A stretch of 64,000 nt of DNA from Corbicula japonica (lineage: Eukaryota > Mollusca > Bivalvia > Venerida > Cyrenidae): positions 62,001 through 126,000 of the forward strand of contig JAZAYU010000869.1 in NCBI GenBank assembly GCA_038501625.1, written 5' to 3'. A program made the position numbers and the translations under genes. Shown here piece after piece: positions 32,590 through 44,973 of the stretch. Below the pieces are notes generated by a model. The model ran no database searches. It worked only from the letters and a program-made list of their open reading frames with translations, and was not told the origin of the DNA. Position 1 is the stretch's first letter, and each line of letters begins with the position of its first letter.

Positions 32590-35500
32590 TCACTCTGTAG
32601 CCATAATCCAATCGGTTAAAGTTCTCTTTCTCTATATCTCTATCCATGTTACTAGTAATCATGTAACAGTCTTCCAATGAGAAAAAATATTTTGAAATGA
32701 TTCTTCTTCTGTAAAACCTTACTTTATACCTCAGTGTACCGCACATATATTTCCCCAGGGCTGTCACCATTCACCTTGTATTTTCTAACATTTTCGAAGT
32801 TCTTTCCAACAATACCGGAAGCCTCACTTGCTGTTTAGTAACACTTATTCTGATCTTCTTTTACCTCATTACTGAGTTCATCAACAGTCTGAAATGATTG
32901 TTTAGGATTTTCTTGTAGCATTTGTTGATTTTGTTCTATATTTCTTAATTTATCAGTAGCTTTGAGTGAATTTTCTGGGGTTTGCTTTTGTTCCCCATCA
33001 TTGCCATCACATGTAATTTCTGACAGATCTCGAGTCCTCAAATATAAAAAAAACCCATACATTTTAAGTATTCTTGCAGCGAACATTCTGTTCAATCATT
33101 ATTAACAAAGTGTTCTATTACATTCCTGTTGTGTTTACTCAACTTAACTTCCATTTCTGAGACATTCACCCGCTCAATTTTGACATCAGGGAAAAATAGG
33201 CATTTTCCATACTCTATCAAATGTTCAAAGTCTGCGGCTCATCCTTAGGATAATGGAATGTTCTTTTACCATCACCTTTTCTTGATGTGACCTGTATAAA
33301 CGTTTCTTTATTCTTTCTTTTTTTTTCCTTTTCATTCCTGTAATGGAGCCAGCCAATCTGAATCTTGTATTCTGTATACCTGCCTTGACCTCGTTTTCTC
33401 TGTAAAGATAAAAAAGTAAAGATAACATACAAAGATGACTAGTTACCAATATCTAATTCAATAGTTTGTTGCATCAGACAAGACGATCAAGATCCCTATT
33501 TCTGCTCACCAGCAATTAAGCAATTAAATTAATTATCAAAATTAATCAAAAAGCTAATGTCTCAAGTTAGAAATATCAATAATGAAATTATTAGAATGAT
33601 GGCAAGCCCCAATGATCAAGTTTGCTAATTCCAAAATTACCTTGTAATGTTTGATGCAAAATTACCAATTTTCGAATTTGATCTAATGTTTAGTTGAATT
33701 TTATGCCAGTTTTGTGTTTAAGCACTGAAACGCTTTACAATTTTAGGCCATTTTTCAATATTCAAAAAGATTTGAGGAAAAACGGTGTAAGATACTGACC
33801 AAAAACTCTGCATGCGAGTTATTAATATGAAGATCTCAAAAATCTTTTTTCTATTTTTAATTGACATAATACCTCAGTGGAGTTAATTTAATGCAATAAT
33901 TACATAGCTAGTGTGATGACAAGCTCAAAATGGCTAAATTCGATTACCATTGATGAAAAAGTACAATTCTTTACTGATGACAATCCCAAATTTGCAATTT
34001 AAGCTTATTCCAAGGCCTTGTTGTAACATACATTTGACAAAATAGACATGATATCAATGAAAAATTCTTTACGATATGACAGACTACTCTTCAGATAGAC
34101 ATCTTTGCTTTAATGGTCACTTAATATTTAAGTCTACTCTCTTATGTGTACCTTCTTATGTCTTATGTCTTTATGTGTAAATTTTTAGGTCTTATCTTTT
34201 ATGTGTAACCTCTTATGTGTAACTTCTGAGGTCTTATCTCTTATGTGTAACTTATTAGGTCTTTTCTCTTATGTGTAACTTCATAGGTCTTATCTCCTAT
34301 GTGTAACTTCTTAGGTCATCTCTTATGTGTAACTTCTTAGGTATTTTCTCTTAGGTATTTTCTCCTATGTGTAACTTCTTAGGTCTTATCTTTTATGTGT
34401 AACCTCTTATGTGTAACTTCTTAGATCGTATCTCTTATGTGTAACTTCTTAGGTCTTATCTCTAATGTGTAATTTCTTATGTCATCACTTTGGGGGCTGG
34501 TGGGGAAAGGGGGGGGGGGGGTGAACGTGCTTTTTTAACAAATTTGAATCACTGAAAAAAAAAATTTCTCTTATAATGTTTGGCAATAGAATTCGTACTT
34601 TTAATCTTTTATCTTAAATAATATTTAAAGATAATTCTTTTCAAAAATGTTTTTATTTTGAACAAAATGAATTATGTCTCCTCAAACAGTTCTTGTTTTA
34701 AATGGATTTAAACAAAATCATACTGTGTATTTGTGACAATTTTGACACATCTTCATTGCAGATAAAACCACACATTCTGTTCATCTGTTAAAAAAACTGA
34801 TGGGCTGGACACAGAAAAAAGTTTCTAGAAAACTTTACATTATCATTAATGTAGTCCAGCTGTTATCAATGAATGTGATAGCTGATCAAGATCTTGATAT
34901 ACACTATTGACCCATGTGATAAAATACGTATCTACCTCAGTCAAATCCATTCATTATTCCACAGCTGCAGTCTTTAATATTGGCCAGATCTAGTCCTCCA
35001 GATACATATATAAATTATAATGTTACTACCGTATTAATGAAAGTCTGAATGAAGTGATACTTTGCTGATATGATTTTAATAATTATGTTTGTTTTCAGTA
35101 CAGTTATATTTATGTTAGAGTTTGTAATTTTTCAATTATTAAATGATGAGATTTAATTCCATCCATCTTCAGCCTATTTTATCACCAAGGTCCAACTTAA
35201 TGTCGTACCTGATGTGTACATATAGATATAATACGGTAATGTCAATCCTGGTGACTGTTAAAATATATTTTGAGATGCCTCCTATGATTACAAATCTAAA
35301 TATAACTATGATTCGGAACTTTTTGAACGGTTTCAACGGTATCAAATCCCCCTGACTCCTGTTAAACATGTTTTTACACAAATTATAGAACCTCCGAGGT
35401 CTAACCACTCTCAAAGTCCTCCTAAAGTTCAATGTCAATCACAATGTAACAATACATTATATACAAGTGGTTCTTATCTATACAATTGAAAGTTAATTAA

Positions 35501-35629
35501 ACATCACCGCTTTTTAAATTTGTAACATGTACATTATTTATTAACCTTATTATACAGTAATACTTACATCATCTGTATTTTCATCCGAAGTACTGTAGTT
35601 TCACCCGAAGACACACCACTTTCGGCCAT
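32590..35629 (-). pseudogene. Decayed gene with a G2E3-like N-terminal module
   Basis: A first exon (35629-35568) starts ATGGCCGAAAGTGG and ends at a gtaagt donor. The reading phase that fits the next exon needs a one-base shift inside it. Exon 2 begins at 33399 after ctttacag and reads RKRGQGRYTEYKIQIGWLHY, then FIQVTSRKGDGKRTFHYPKD. After another one-base shift near 33230 it continues IEYGKCLFFPDVKIERVNVS. The order W-L-H-Y, F-x-Q-V-x-x-R-K-G-x-G-x-R and L-F-F-P resembles the N-terminal part of G2/M-phase-specific E3 ligase-like proteins common in fish and molluscs. Farther on, TRDLSEITCDGNDGEQKQT and (after an in-frame TAA) ASEASGIVGKNFENVRKYKV look coding too. No HECT domain is seen. At least two frameshifts and one stop make it a pseudogene, unless the assembly has single-base errors. 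Confidence 0.5.
34130..34485 (+). repeat. Minisatellite, unit about 28 bp
   Basis: Repeats of ttatgtgtaacttcttaggt cttatctc, roughly a dozen partial or full units with small changes, followed by a G run near 34509-34520 and an A run near 34555. It lies in the long first intron of the G2E3-like remnant. Confidence 0.85.
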
Positions 35630-35732
35630 TTTACTTCGCTTACCGCCAATTTCTTTCCTAACACATTATAGCTAACAGTTATGAAAAAACACGTAAGACC
35701 TAATTCCTTATACCCAAGTACTAAGACAAAAT
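35617..35732 (-). repeat. Right member of the inverted pair of gene 5' ends
   Basis: Inverse of 29326-29452, roughly 75 percent alike by eye. It contains the Met codon at 35629 of the G2E3-like remnant. Outside 35732 the similarity stops. Confidence 0.7.
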
Positions 35733-35739
35733 GGCGCTA

Positions 35740-36410
35740 ATAAATAGGCTTCCGTAGATTTCACAATATTTATAATAATGAATAATATCCTTAGCTTGGT
35801 ATGTAAGCAATCGCTCGATGTTTGTGTTGTATCTTAAACATTTAAGCCAATTTGTGATTTGTTATTTTTGTAATTGCTTATTTGTTTCTCAGGTAAGTCT
35901 ATTACTAAAGGAAAATCGATACTGCGTCATCATGAACGATACGTCATAATAATGTGTGACCTGGGCAGTTTTGTTTAAAATGTAATGCCGGATTTTACTT
36001 CATAATAAATGACGATGTGTATAAATTTTCAATGCAAATCAAGCACAAGACATTATTCTTTTAAAATGTTTTAAAATTGTCATACTGTTGAATTTTAAAA
36101 GTGTTTATTTTGGATATAAAAATAACTATATGATCTGACCTTGACTTGCGTCATGATTTGTTGTGACGTCATGAACGATGTTGTGAAATTGGTATATAGT
36201 TGTGGTAAAAATTTTGCATCTCTGATGTGTTAATACCTCTTATTATTGTCTGAAGATTTGCAAAAAAATGTTGATAAATCTGTTAAATTGTATAAATCAA
36301 CAAACATTTGTTCTGAAAATACAACAGACTATAAACAAATGTGCTTTTCAAAAAGTGTCTCAGTAAGTGGGACATCGATATCAGGGACAGATCCAGGATT
36401 TTATATTTTA
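35740..36410. other. Intergenic, nothing recognised
   Basis: AT-rich with no ORF of note. It includes gtgacgtcat-type palindromes near 36160, too common to call. Confidence 0.4.
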
Positions 36411-36414
36411 CTAC

Positions 36415-36640
36415 TTTAAAATGATAGTGTCTCTAGCTGGGAGCGAACCCGCATCGTCACGGCGACAGCGCCTAGCCATGCAATTCCTGCGACGTAACCA
36501 ACTGAGCTAACCGGGACAACGCCAAAAAAAACGTTGATCGGATAGCCCTGGTATACGTAACAATCACTGCATGACATCGGTAACGGGTTAATTTACTGAT
36601 AACAGTACTGACTAAATGTACTCCTTTGAGTTTTGGAGTG
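36415..36640 (-). mobile_element. tRNA-headed SINE-like element (family C), reverse copy
   Basis: Inverse of 13845-14095: gatagtgtctctagctggga, gcgaacccgcatcgtcacgg (B box), gcctagccatgcaattcctg, accaactgagctaaccggga (A box), then ttgatcggatagccctggta and cgtaacaatcactgcatgac. The tRNA-like part is better kept than in the plus copy. The 98-residue ORF across it is an artefact. Confidence 0.68.
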
Positions 36641-36945
36641 GTGCTACACAAACACACAAATAATGGTTTTGTTTGAATTGACAAGTATAAACTGTGCTTT
36701 GAACTTATATATCGGAAAAAGGGGGTACTTTTACTTTTATATGATGAATTGGTCATCATTTGGATCAATTAAGAGCCATTCAAACTGCCTTAATTGGTGA
36801 ACAACTAGACCAACCATACATTCTGGAATTATAACTATTCAGAATTAATAATTCATGTGAAAGATATTTACAAGATTTTAGGGTTGTTTTAACCTACCCT
36901 ATACACACAAAAAACTCGGAAGTACGAGGGGAGATAGTCCTATAA

Positions 36946-37004
36946 ATAAGACCTGACATAACTTATTTATCATTTTTTCATTTTCTTGTTATGTCAGGTC
37001 TTAT
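36946..37004. repeat. Hairpin with 17-bp perfect stem
   Basis: ataagacctgacataac (36946-36962) and gttatgtcaggtcttat (36988-37004) are exact inverses around a T-rich 25-base loop. No gene lies close by, so a terminator role is not supported; it may be the core of a small foldback element. Confidence 0.6.
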
Positions 37005-37009
37005 CGTTT

Positions 37010-38035
37010 TACGTCAGTTCGCTATAGCAGATAGCGACACAGAATTTTGTCCCTAATATAATGGTCATTTAAGCTAACAAAACTTGATATTTCTTATAGA
37101 AAACAACTGATATCAATGCAATACTCCCTAATCTTTGAAACACAACCAAAAATATACACCATGCTTACTTGTCATAAGAGAATTTTAATGTAATTTGTTG
37201 TCAACATAAGTTTTCCAGCACACAGCTTTCAATTGTACTCCAAAGTATCAGAGGTGTTCCGAGTGAAGATATTAGAAAAAATGTTTATGAACGAAATATT
37301 TAAGGGCATGCTGTTTTGGAATAAATATCTTTATTTCACCTAAATTTGTTTTTGACATATTTTTTCAAATAATATATTTGTTTTATGATTTATATCATTT
37401 CACAAAAAGAACATATAAACCATAAACTATGCCTGCAGCAGACTAATAACAATAAAATTTCGTCTAAATTTTCGTACATTACAAAAATGGCAGACTTTGG
37501 AAAACAGTAAGGGGATGCACACACATAAAATCAGTTTATGGTGAGATTATTCTTTGTTTGCATGTATTATTGGTACAGTGTGATTAAATTAAAGGATGTC
37601 CATTGTTTTGAGGCATTTATTGGTTATTATTGTCTAGTTTACAAATGCTACATGAATTGAAACAGGAACGTTTACTTAATAGACTACATGCTAGATAGTA
37701 AAGGGCAAAATATAAAATAGCAAGCATGAAGTCTAAAGTATTTGGACTAGAGGGGAGAGGCAGGGCGGGGCGGGGAATGTCCCGATGCACCCGTTATGAC
37801 GAAGACTGGATAAAATGTCAAGCGGAAGGCTGTACCTCATGGTACATGAGTCATGCACTGTTTTTTTGAAAATCAATGTCACAATTCATCTGTAAAAACA
37901 CATTTAAAATTGTTATTATAATTAACTATTTCTAGTTAATATATGTGTTTTCAAATTTACGGTGTAGTATTGCATGGACAGGCTTATATAATTTAAATAG
38001 AGATATTTGAGCATGTTAACAGTTAATTTTATGTT
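37010..38035. other. Intergenic, nothing recognised
   Basis: No ORF above the reporting size and no repeat structure beyond A/T runs. A short GC-rich block (gaggcagggcggggcgggga, about 37755-37775) stands out without explanation. Confidence 0.4.
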
Positions 38036-38042
38036 TGCTTAA

Positions 38043-38731
38043 GGCATCGCCTCACTCCTCCCAATTCTATTCATCGATAAAATAAAAATCATCAAATCTC
38101 AGTAATGACAAAATGCCGTTCAATGAAACTTTGCACAAATGAAGGTTACTAATGTATCTTTATTTTGCATACAGTAAGACAAAATAGAAAATTAAAGAAA
38201 CAAAGCTAGACCTAAAAATTCCTTGAATTCTATTTACATAAATTCACAAAAACTAGGCGATGCAGAACATAACTTTAAATTCCCTCGTGAGCGCAATGAT
38301 ACTGACAAGAAAATGTTGTGTACTTTGTAAAAAACGTTCAACTATTAAAAGAGAAATCAGTGATTGTCATCCGTTTACGCGACCAGGAAATTGAAGGTCA
38401 AACACACTTTTACTAATATCTCGTAAATTTTACATAAGTAAATCATGAGGACACAACAAATTGTTGTCAGTATCATATTACTCATGTGGGCATTTAAAAT
38501 GATGTTTTGTGTCATTTAGTTTTTGTGAATTTATGTAAATGGAAGTTGAGGGAATTTTTAGATCTCGCTATTTGTCTTTACTTTTCTAATATGTCTTACC
38601 ATCTGTAAAATAAAGATACATTAATAACATACACTTGTGCAAAGTTTCATTTCACAGCATTTTGCCGTTATTGAGATTTTGATAATTTTCTTTTTATCGA
38701 TGAATAGAATAGGGAGGAGTGTGGAAGGCCC
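38043..38731. mobile_element. Long-inverted-repeat MITE with TTAA duplication
   Basis: The left arm (about 38043-38345) and right arm (about 38420-38731) are imperfect inverses. For example tctattcatcgataaaataa against ttttatcgatgaatagaata, gtgcaaagtttcat-type blocks, and ttatgtaaatggaagttgag against its counterpart. TTAA flanks both ends (38039-38042, 38732-38735). 689 bp, no ORF. The arms differ at many positions, so it is an old insertion. Confidence 0.75.
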
Positions 38732-39157
38732 TTAAGTAAGTATAATGACTTAGTAAGTTACTTGCTTCTTTTAAATAATTTTTTTATTTAAATAAAATAC
38801 CCTTATTTATAAAAAGATAAAATGAATAAAATCAAAATATCTTTCAGAAAAATGATATTTCTGTTAATAAATGATTCAGTGGACACATTATTGTGTTCAG
38901 CTTAACAGCGAAAGTCTGAATTATTAATTGATGGTAACAACATCATATGGTTAATCTGCATATATTTTTAAACATGGTTGATTAGACGACTATAAGGAAG
39001 ATTTATTTGTGTAGTATATAAATGTTTTTATAATGATATTAGGCATGCGAGTAAATGAGCAGCTGGGGCGGAACTAATAATGTCTGATAGAAACATTAAC
39101 AAATGTTAGTATAGTTTGACGGATACAATATTATTATTTTCAAACTGACGCGCTTAA

Positions 39158-39466
39158 GGTAATTCATACTTCCAGATAGTACAGTTGTACTGATGATGAG
39201 TTGTGAAAAATAAATAATCATTTTTCAACAATTTCCAAACAAACTGTTATTATATTGTTACAAACAGATGAATATTAATAATAACATAAGACAACTGTTG
39301 CTAAAAAATTGTTAGAAAAGTAATAAAATGTGGTACCTGCTATGTTGTCTAATCCAGTTGTCAAAATAAAGCACTTTCCGCCTCTAATATATCAAAAATA
39401 ATTAATTACAATATCCATATTAATGTTCTATCTAGGGTCAACAACTGTACTATCCGGAAGTATGTT
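39158..39466. mobile_element. Shortened relative of the 27881-28483 MITE
   Basis: The left end ggtaattcatacttccagat agtacagttgtactgatgat follows TTAA at 39154-39157. Shared internal blocks include ctgctatgttgtctaatcca. It ends in actgtactatccggaagtatgttc and lacks the last bases and the second TTAA, so the right end is damaged. Confidence 0.72.
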
Positions 39467-40309
39467 CAAGTTCAAGTTCAATTTTGTCAACAATATTGTT
39501 TCTTGCCCTTAACAATGGCAGATGTATAAGCGAAAAATACAAAAGTGAATACAATCAAACAAATCAAAGAACATACATGAAAACATACATTATTTTACAA
39601 CAAAGCTAGACTAATATGGACATAGGAGAACAAGAATGACAACGCACAATTAAGTTTTGGTATAAATACATATTATAGTATATGTATAACAAGATACACT
39701 AAGGTTCAGACATATAAGAAAATCAAATGGTATATATTGATATTATTAATTGGGCTTAGTATAATTAATATATACACAAACTACTATTAAAGTTCACTAA
39801 CCCAAGACGACATACCGGTTTCCGGATCCCGGATATCTAACTGCATATTAATTAGGTGTGTAGTCATTGTTTATTTCCGGTTAAGTGAATGGTCGAACAC
39901 CTACATACTAAATAATAATAATAATTATAGCAAAAAAAAAAGAGTTTTTTTAATGTTCACAGATATTTCATTTAATTGTATGAATTTTCTGTATGTTCAC
40001 CCAATTTTAAGATATTGTTTGAATTTGGTTCTTTGTGGTATATTATCTGTCTTTCAGTGCAGTGATGACTCTTAGACAGCCGATTTCAATTACGACAGTG
40101 ATTGATTAAGATGCCATCAGATGTGGATTAAGTTATGACATCTTTCGGTAATTTTTGTATTTAAGTATGATTAATTATTTGTTTTAATTCAAACAATACC
40201 GTCACGGAATAATAGATATAAATCCAGCCACAATAAAGTATATACACAAATATATTATATAGAATAATAGATCCAACGTAAAAATGCCCCTTTTAATGTT
40301 GGTAAAATA

Positions 40310-40650
40310 TTACTTATTAAGAACACTTTCCCTTAACAAGTTTGCTTCATATATGTATTCGCTAACTTTATTTAACAATGTGGTTTGTTTTGTTTTCAGC
40401 AGTTGTGAAAATTTTTGTTTAGTAGGGCATGAAGAGTAATGCTGAGGTAAACATATTCTTCTGAATTTTCTATAAAGTGGACAAATTAACAAAAAATGTA
40501 TTTAGATTCGACTAAATTCATATTACATAATCTACATATTCTTTCTTCTCTTATAATATTCCTGTATCTACCTTCTTCTATTAATAATTTGTGTGCCGAA
40601 CATCTAAATCTGGTAAGTGCTACTCTGTGTTTGGTATTAACAACACAAGA
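40310..40650 (-). pseudogene. 3' end of a LINE ORF2 (after the reverse transcriptase)
   Basis: On minus: ALTRFRCSAHKLLIEEGRYR, then ERICRLCNMNLVESKYIF, a one-base shift in a T run near 40490, then LICPLYRKFRRICLPQHYSS and a final helix SEYIYEANLLRESVLNK before the stop. The sequence R-x-R-C-x-x-H-x-L-x-I-E-x-G-R-Y followed by a zinc-knuckle-like C-x-x-C...H/Y-x-F-L-L-x-C-P-L-Y is typical of the C-terminus of invertebrate non-LTR retrotransposon polyproteins. It is a 5'-truncated, frameshifted copy. Confidence 0.78.
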
Positions 40651-40824
40651 AAAATATTTTTTACATGCAAAGCTATCTTTAAATAGTCTGTATGAATTAC
40701 CTTAATAGTACTAATGCTTATACACTGACTTCTTCATCGGGGAATAGTATTGTTTTCATCTATAGTAAGTGCTGTTATCAAAACGCCCTTTTGAGAAAAA
40801 AGGTGGATGATATGCATTTCTTTG

Positions 40825-40872
40825 TCGCCCATGAACAGGCTCAGTCAAATCGAGCTTGCAATACTTTGAATA
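40825..40872 (-). repeat. Family B fragment
   Basis: gcccatgaacaggctcagtc aaatcgagcttgcaatact is the inverse of the family B core seen at 2680 and 12240. Confidence 0.6.
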
Positions 40873-41104
40873 TTTTGTCCACTTAGTACCAAAAACTCAA
40901 TAATTAAAATTATTTTCTGTTGCGCTTATTGACTTCTTACTTTAAGTGGACGAAATTGTTACCGTGTTTGGTGCCTTTCAACATTCTCCTTTCGCCTAGT
41001 GACAGGTCACAAATAGGGAGAAAAACTTAACATATGTAACTTTAACTCTAAAGTCTTCAAACAGTCATCATAGTAGTCCTTGACAAAATTGTTTGGATAA
41101 AAAT

Positions 41105-41272
41105 GCGATAAATAGAGGATACAACATGAGTGATCATTTTATACTGAAATTATTAAACGAGTCATCTAAATCGATATAAAACGAGGCTTTTGCCGAGTTT
41201 TATATCGATTTAGATGACGAGTTTAATAATTTCAGTATAAAATGAACACGAATGATGTATTCTATTTATCAC
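41105..41272. repeat. 168-bp palindrome (foldback element)
   Basis: The left arm gcgataaatagaggatacaa ... ttttatactgaaattattaaacg is mirrored by ...gtttaataatttcagtataaaa ... gtattctatttatcacat. The inner arms gtcatctaaatcgatataaaac and its inverse meet at gaggcttttgccgag. The inner 60 bp per arm are nearly perfect; the outer part has mismatches. Confidence 0.82.
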
Positions 41273-41279
41273 ATACCCT

Positions 41280-43285
41280 GAAAAAACAAGCAAAATCCAT
41301 GAATTGTCCCTTTCTATCGCCTAGTAGAGTGAAATTATAACCTGTGTAATTCGGTCGTGTCGGGTGATACATAAGCTAGTCCCCAAAGAATTTATCCTAC
41401 CGTTTTCCCATTTGCCAAAATGAGTAAAAATAAATAAATAAAATTAACTGCGCTAGAGTCTAGAAAAATTATCTACCAGTTATAGGCTTCTGAAGTTGTG
41501 TTTTATTAAATAAATCGATCGACTGTATGACGTCATTTGTGTAAACTTTCATAGCGGCATATGGTCAACATTGACAACATTGAAATTTGCTGGATATAAA
41601 CACTCATAATTTGGATTGAAAATGTGTTTCTAGTGTTTTTTATTTTATTTCGGGGATGTTGTAAGATCACACCGACGATGTTCTGAAAACGATGTCAGCA
41701 TCTGGGTCATTTTGTTTTCGATTTATAAGAAATGAAAATGGCTTTGTTGCTGTTGTTGAATTTCATCATAGGCGTATTTTGGAGTAATAAAGATGTCAGA
41801 AAGTTATTTTTTCCGTGGATATTATCAACAAAAGGGAGGCTTCAATTCCTTTTAGAAGCTGCTTGGATGTCTGAAGTGGTCAGATGGCAAAAGTAAGTCA
41901 TTTTCATAAATTTGTTTTGATTGTTGATAACGCGGATGAATAGTGATTCGGCTACGATATATAACTAGTTATATATCGAAAATATATAACGGGTGTTATT
42001 ACACTCCCACACCGGAAGGTATGTGATAAATGTGTTAACAAAATGAACTATTGGTTGATGATTGAAAGATCTGCTGATACCTTCTTCAAAGACATCCCAA
42101 GCAGCGGACTTAAACGGTAAGCATTTTAATAATTCAGCTAGTGTTAACAACAACTCGGTCAGCTTTTATATTAATTTGGATCCTTGGAGACCAAAACTAT
42201 TTTTGCAACAAAGCAAAAAATGTGTTCAAGGCGGGTGTCTTAATTCGAAGTTGGTCCCATTTTTGTCATCTGCCTTCAAGAGCCACGATCAAACGACAGA
42301 AGTAAAAATAACGAGCTTTAAAATCGGATTGTTTGTGCATTTAAAGTACCGGAAAACGTTTTTAAATAGTGTTTAAATAGCCACAAATCAGTAATAAAAC
42401 AAAAAACAAAAATTGTAAATCAACAAAATTTATCTTTTGTAGTTTCGATTTTCTATTTCACCTTTTACAGCCGCCATTGTAGTTAACGAAAGGTCACGTG
42501 ATTGTCATATGTCAACAAATTATAATTGGAATAGAAATACAAAACACTTTAATCTGTGTTAAAAGTAAAAACAAAATATTTGTGAAATATTAAATCATAC
42601 ACAAGTAAACATGATTAAATGTAATCATTTTCCCCAACCCAAGTTTTTCGTTAGATGACTCATGTTTATGTCATACGATATACGTCTTGTATTCTATAAT
42701 TAATGAGGGATCAAAATCGTCCAAAAGTAATAATTTAACACAGGAAATGGAAAAACAATAGAACTTTTGTACAGATCTGTTCATAAAAATCAACACCCAC
42801 TGTCTTTAACAACTTTATTAAAGTTTAAAAATAAATGCAATTACCTTTTAGTTGACTGTAATCATGCTGACGCACTTCCGTAATGTGTATAAGGTCTCGC
42901 TTGAAATAGCAATTATACGGATCATATATGGATCATATTTCAAGTTTGATCATTAACAATTCAACAAACTTAAACTTAAGGTGATTTGTTAAAATTATAT
43001 AGAGGAAGCTATGATATCCACGAATGCCTACAAAATGGTTTATATCGCATCGGTTAAGGGCCATCTACAGTTGTGGCACTTTCGACGAAAAAAGAAACTA
43101 AGCAAAACCTCTTTAAAGACGGAAAGTAATTTCTCTTGCAGAGCGGTAAAAATCTGAAATATGCATAACATTATCAGGGATAGCCACATTTTAAGAAACA
43201 CAGTATCTCTCTGAAACCAAAATGTAGAGAAAAAGAGAGCATGTATTCATAATATAATCAAATACAAATTGACACCAATAACTAG
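41280..43285. other. Intergenic, no gene supported
   Basis: ORFs at 41965-42153 and 42062-42376 have no motif. A small palindrome tatataactagttatata (about 41957-41975) and a family A fragment on minus (about 43155-43250, with gcatatgcat-like and cagggatagccacatttt) are visible. Confidence 0.4.
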
Positions 43286-43287
43286 GT

Positions 43288-43942
43288 CGTCGATCCCCAA
43301 ATTTTATTCGCTTATTCGATTGGAATTGCTTTTCTTAAACTTTTAAATAAAATAGAACAAAAAATAATTAAGACTTTTTCACAATAGTGAAACTGTAGAT
43401 AGAAAAAGGCAAAATCGACGTCTTTTCAACGCGAAAACGGCGTTTAAGTTGGAACGCGACACTTTGCGAATTTTTGAATTTCTTTATGAAATTTAGTATG
43501 GTATTTATTGACGATGATTCCAGCATGAATCCGCAAACCGTTTTTCGATTAATCAAATAGTTGTTTAGATGTTCACCTTCAAAGTTAGCTATCAACGCCA
43601 GTTTTCTGCAGTGACGTCGACGACGCTCGCCGAACACTTTTTTCGAAGCTGGCTGAAAATTTGGGTTTCCAATTTCATTTATTTTTTCACAGATGAATTG
43701 GCGCTAAAATACCTTTCCGGTGATATAAGATTAAACGTAATGGGACAAGTTTTGACAACGTTTTTTTACCGTTAAACGCCGTTTTCGCGTTAAAAAGGAC
43801 GTCGAGTTTTGCCTTTTTTCTGTCGACTTTTTCAAACTTGTGAAAAATTCCCGAATTTAGTTTTTGATTATTTTGCTCAAAAAGATTTAAAAAAGCAATT
43901 CCAATCGAATTAGCGAATAAAATTTGGGGTTCACCGACTTCG
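43288..43942. mobile_element. Long-inverted-repeat MITE (655 bp)
   Basis: The left arm starts ccccaaattttattcgctta ttcgattggaattgctttt and continues through aaaaaggcaaaatcgacgtc and gcgaaaacggcgttt. The right arm is its inverse, ending aaaagcaattccaatcgaat tagcgaataaaatttgggg. A related half element is at 49626-49890. ORFs such as 43368-43637 follow from the repeat and are not genes. Confidence 0.8.
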
Positions 43943-44624
43943 TTATTGCGCTATGGCCGTTTTCAGCACCCCTCCCCCGTTTAAAAACGTGTAATGAAAA
44001 GTGACGTTTCTGTAAATTTATGACTCTTTATTGAAATTCTACGATATTACAGCAACTACAATGTTTTATGGTTATTTAAGAAGAACAAAAAAATAAATAA
44101 AACATGTTTTTACACATTATGCGCTGCTTTAAGGGAAGGTATATATTCTTTATTCTTTATTTCCTCCAAATATGAAGAGCACAAAGACATGTAAAACAAT
44201 GATATATACATAAAATTTATAACATTGGTTCTTATAGCGTGCACGCACATACAAAAAAACAAACACAGAGTAAACAAGGAACAAATAAATGAAATAAAAT
44301 TTAAACTGCAGTAGGAGAGAAGAAAAAAAAATCATGGTCTACTAGGACGCTATTACAGTAGCATACAGCAAACTAACACATTAATATAGCATACTATTAC
44401 GGAAATGCAGCATTATGCCGCACACTAATATAGGATAATAATTTCCTTTTTTTTTGAGTTTTACATTGTTAAGAAACGTTCCCTCTGGTGTTATTTTGTC
44501 AGCATGCCTTACATATGTTGCACGATAATTTTAAAGTTATATTATTAAACTCGGCTTTTTGGCTAAATCCTCGTCATAAGGCTAACTGCTATGAGAAACC
44601 TCTGGAGATACTGTATCATTATGT

Positions 44625-44815
44625 TTCACGCGGGTCTAATTTTCGCGTTATTCGCACTAGAAAACGTGCGCGAAATGAAAGTGCAGTGAAATTTAACCAT
44701 GTGTTAGCTTATCATGAATGTTTCTGAATGTAATATACATATAACTGCGCAATTTTATGGCATCGCAACGGCTTATGCGCGAAAACTGGCCCCCGCAAAA
44801 TAAAATGCTACTACA
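44625..44815. repeat. 'cgcgaaat' repeat copy
   Basis: ttcacgcgggtctaattttc gcgtta, acgtgcgcgaaatgaaagtg, and atgcgcgaaaactggccccc gcaaaataaaatg correspond in order to the copy at 7345-7560. Confidence 0.62.
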
Positions 44816-44973
44816 GAAATAAAATAAAAAGAGCAAAACTTGTCTTTATACATGTAATTGTATTTAGCTCGATGAACATTACGACTGACTCGTTATGAAA
44901 ATTTTGATGCCGCAAATTGAATTTATTGACACACTAGGTATTTTGGGGGTAGATGAAAAATAGTCTATAACCA

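Noticed and set aside
32267..32770. 167-residue minus-strand ORF
   Set aside because: More than half is the reverse of a family A repeat (the part after about 65 residues). Only the first part may be a remnant of the G2E3-like gene.
36946..37004. Rho-independent terminator
   Set aside because: The hairpin is followed by T-rich DNA only loosely, no gene ends nearby, and the host is eukaryotic.
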